Below the pieces are notes generated by a model. It ran no database searches and had not been told where the DNA came from. It saw only the letters and a program-made list of their open reading frames with translations. 5,611 nt of DNA. Origin: Parachlamydiaceae bacterium (GTDB lineage Bacteria; Chlamydiota; Chlamydiia; Chlamydiales; Parachlamydiaceae). The DNA lies in assembly GCA_003164155.1 (NCBI GenBank), contig PLSG01000158.1, positions 1 through 5,611 on the forward strand, in the 5' to 3' direction. The position numbers and the translations under genes were made by a program. Positions within the stretch are counted from its first letter, which is position 1, and each line of letters begins with the position of its first letter. Shown piece by piece: positions 4,831 through 5,611 of this stretch.

Positions 4831-4920
4831 GGCATGTAGCCCAGGCTGGGGTGTAAATTTTGTGACTTTATTTCTGTTAAAACTCCACAAAATCAACACC
4901 CCAGCCTTGGGCTACATGCC
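4831..4920. repeat. 90-nt long inverted repeat (REP/MITE-like)
   Basis: The left arm 4831-4864 and right arm 4886-4920 are near-perfect reverse complements, with one single-base indel (CCAGG against CCAAGG) and a two-base mismatch near the inner end. A 21-nt A/T-rich loop (4865-4885) separates them. The arms run GGCATGTAGCCC...GGCTGGGGTGT. The element lies between the convergent ends of the Inc-like gene and the minus-strand gene at 4965-5543, 44 nt beyond the latter's stop. No U-tract follows on either strand. It differs in sequence from the inverted repeat at 955-1034. A dispersed palindromic element that may double as a bidirectional transcript end is the best guess. Confidence 0.85.
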
Positions 4921-4964
4921 CCACCCCTATTCCATTGCGCAGGTCAAACCAATCTATTTTATCT

Positions 4965-5543
4965 TCAGAGTGTGTTAGAACTTTCGCTTGAACTAACTAT
5001 TCGCGCTGTCCCTAATAAACAAGCAAAGTTAGTATCAATCAATCTGTTCATGGCGGAAATCAAAGAACTGTTTTCTGCGGCTTGATCCGAGGCACGCACA
5101 CCGATAAGCTCGGGCTGAACTGAGACTTTTATGGTTTTTTCTTTTTGATTAGCCGTATCCCATGGTGTTTGGTCTCTAACTTCAAAGCATAGGTAATCCT
5201 TTACTAATCTGGCAAGAACAATAGGAAAACAATTGGTGGTTTCCAATACGTCGCGGGCTAATGTCGCGCAACGCACATTTTCCGAAGCACGCAAGGCTCC
5301 CACTAGTGCCATGAAAGAGAAAGGCAGCTGATAATCATGGTAGCCGACGAGCCTTTTTCCCTTTTCTCGCCAATCTTCGCATACGGTTAGACCTTTAGAG
5401 TCGATGACATGGTGAGCTTGTGGATAAGTCTCAGTGGGCTTTTTATATTTTATTTCTGAATACCATCCAGGAGTTACGACTCCTGTGTCGATAGTAGGGG
5501 AGCATGTCGGTATTGTGCAAATGTTAAGACCGCATGCCGCCAC
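4965..5543 (-). CDS. Hypothetical protein with uncertain start
   Basis: An open frame of up to 192 codons (GTG at 5543-5541, stop TGA at 4967-4965) that I do not recognise. The N-terminal 20 residues from the GTG contain three Cys (C4, C9, C14). Residues 28-70 are polar with several Tyr, His and Lys. A hydrophobic helical stretch follows at about 73-120 (FSFMALVGALRAS, then CFPIVLARLVKDYLCFEV), and a Ser-rich C-terminus ends in SSSESSNTL. There is no signal peptide. The GTG has no Shine-Dalgarno, and the first in-frame ATG (5312-5310, residue 78) is deep inside. The true start may therefore be a rare codon, or the 5' end may be shifted by one base: an overlapping frame begins with clustered ATGs at 5572, 5566 and 5554 and runs to a stop at 5474-5476. 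It could be a real Chlamydiae-specific gene, a frameshifted gene or a fragment. Confidence 0.5.
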   Translation of the reverse strand: MAACGLNICTIPTCSPTIDTGVVTPGWYSEIKYKKPTETYPQAHHVIDSKGLTVCEDWREKGKRLVGYHDYQLPFSFMALVGALRASENVRCATLARDVLETTNCFPIVLARLVKDYLCFEVRDQTPWDTANQKEKTIKVSVQPELIGVRASDQAAENSSLISAMNRLIDTNFACLLGTARIVSSSESSNTL

Positions 5544-5558
5544 GATGCATTCATAGCG

Positions 5559-5611
5559 TCAATCATCAACATTTTCAGCTGAGCTAGAGGCTTTTCCGAG
5601 CAAATGGTTCC
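5559..5611 (-). CDS. C-terminal end of an upstream gene, partial
   Basis: In the same minus-strand frame as the next ORF, the sequence is open from the window edge to TGA at 5561-5559, encoding ...NHLLGKASSSAENVDD. Only 16 residues are visible, so no function can be given. The ending resembles that of the following ORF (LLGTARIVSSSESSNTL): both have LLG, then A, then a Ser triplet and Glu. This may indicate adjacent related genes. Alternatively the TGA may be an in-frame interruption of one longer gene. Confidence 0.35.
   Translation of the reverse strand, partial: NHLLGKASSSAENVDD

Overview
The window looks like part of a bacterial chromosome, most likely from an amoeba-associated (environmental) member of the Chlamydiae. 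Three things point that way, none decisive. The endonuclease IV has the sequence style I recall from chlamydial Nfo proteins (GVCLDTCHIFAAGYD, then an FLM-D-RTR-PKYLETPGGP stretch). One gene encodes a protein with two long hydrophobic blocks and a low-complexity tail, as in inclusion-membrane (Inc) proteins. The remaining genes resemble no common conserved family. The presence of AsnRS fits environmental chlamydiae better than Chlamydia trachomatis, which lacks it. No mobile-element protein, CRISPR array, rRNA or tRNA gene was found.

Layout. Bases 1-772 (minus) hold the first 257 codons of a gene running off the left edge. It has the GS-x10-DID signature of a polymerase-beta-type nucleotidyltransferase and a good promoter (818-845). 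Bases 773-1235 are a gene-free stretch packed with stem-loops: a long imperfect inverted repeat (955-1034), three further hairpins, and two hairpins sharing a 21-nt core. Bases 1236-3520 (minus) are a compact nfo-asnS pair: endonuclease IV (288 aa, all nine metal ligands present) followed 17 nt later by asparaginyl-tRNA synthetase (466 aa, all class II motifs). Bases 3521-3943 are a divergent intergenic region with candidate promoters for both directions, a palindrome over the likely nfo transcription start, and a Shine-Dalgarno embedded in overlapping palindromes.

Bases 3944-4603 (plus) encode the Inc-like protein, followed by a textbook intrinsic terminator (4657-4697). Bases 4831-4920 are a second long inverted repeat of REP/MITE type. 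Bases 4965-5543 (minus) hold an unrecognised ORF with no ATG at its 5' end, and 5559-5611 holds what looks like the C-terminal tail of another gene upstream of it.

Only nfo (base-excision repair of abasic sites) and asnS (translation) have a firm function. They look co-transcribed but are not functionally linked. The candidates for new biology are the nucleotidyltransferase-like protein, the Inc-like protein and the two families of structured intergenic repeats. No complete novel system is evident.
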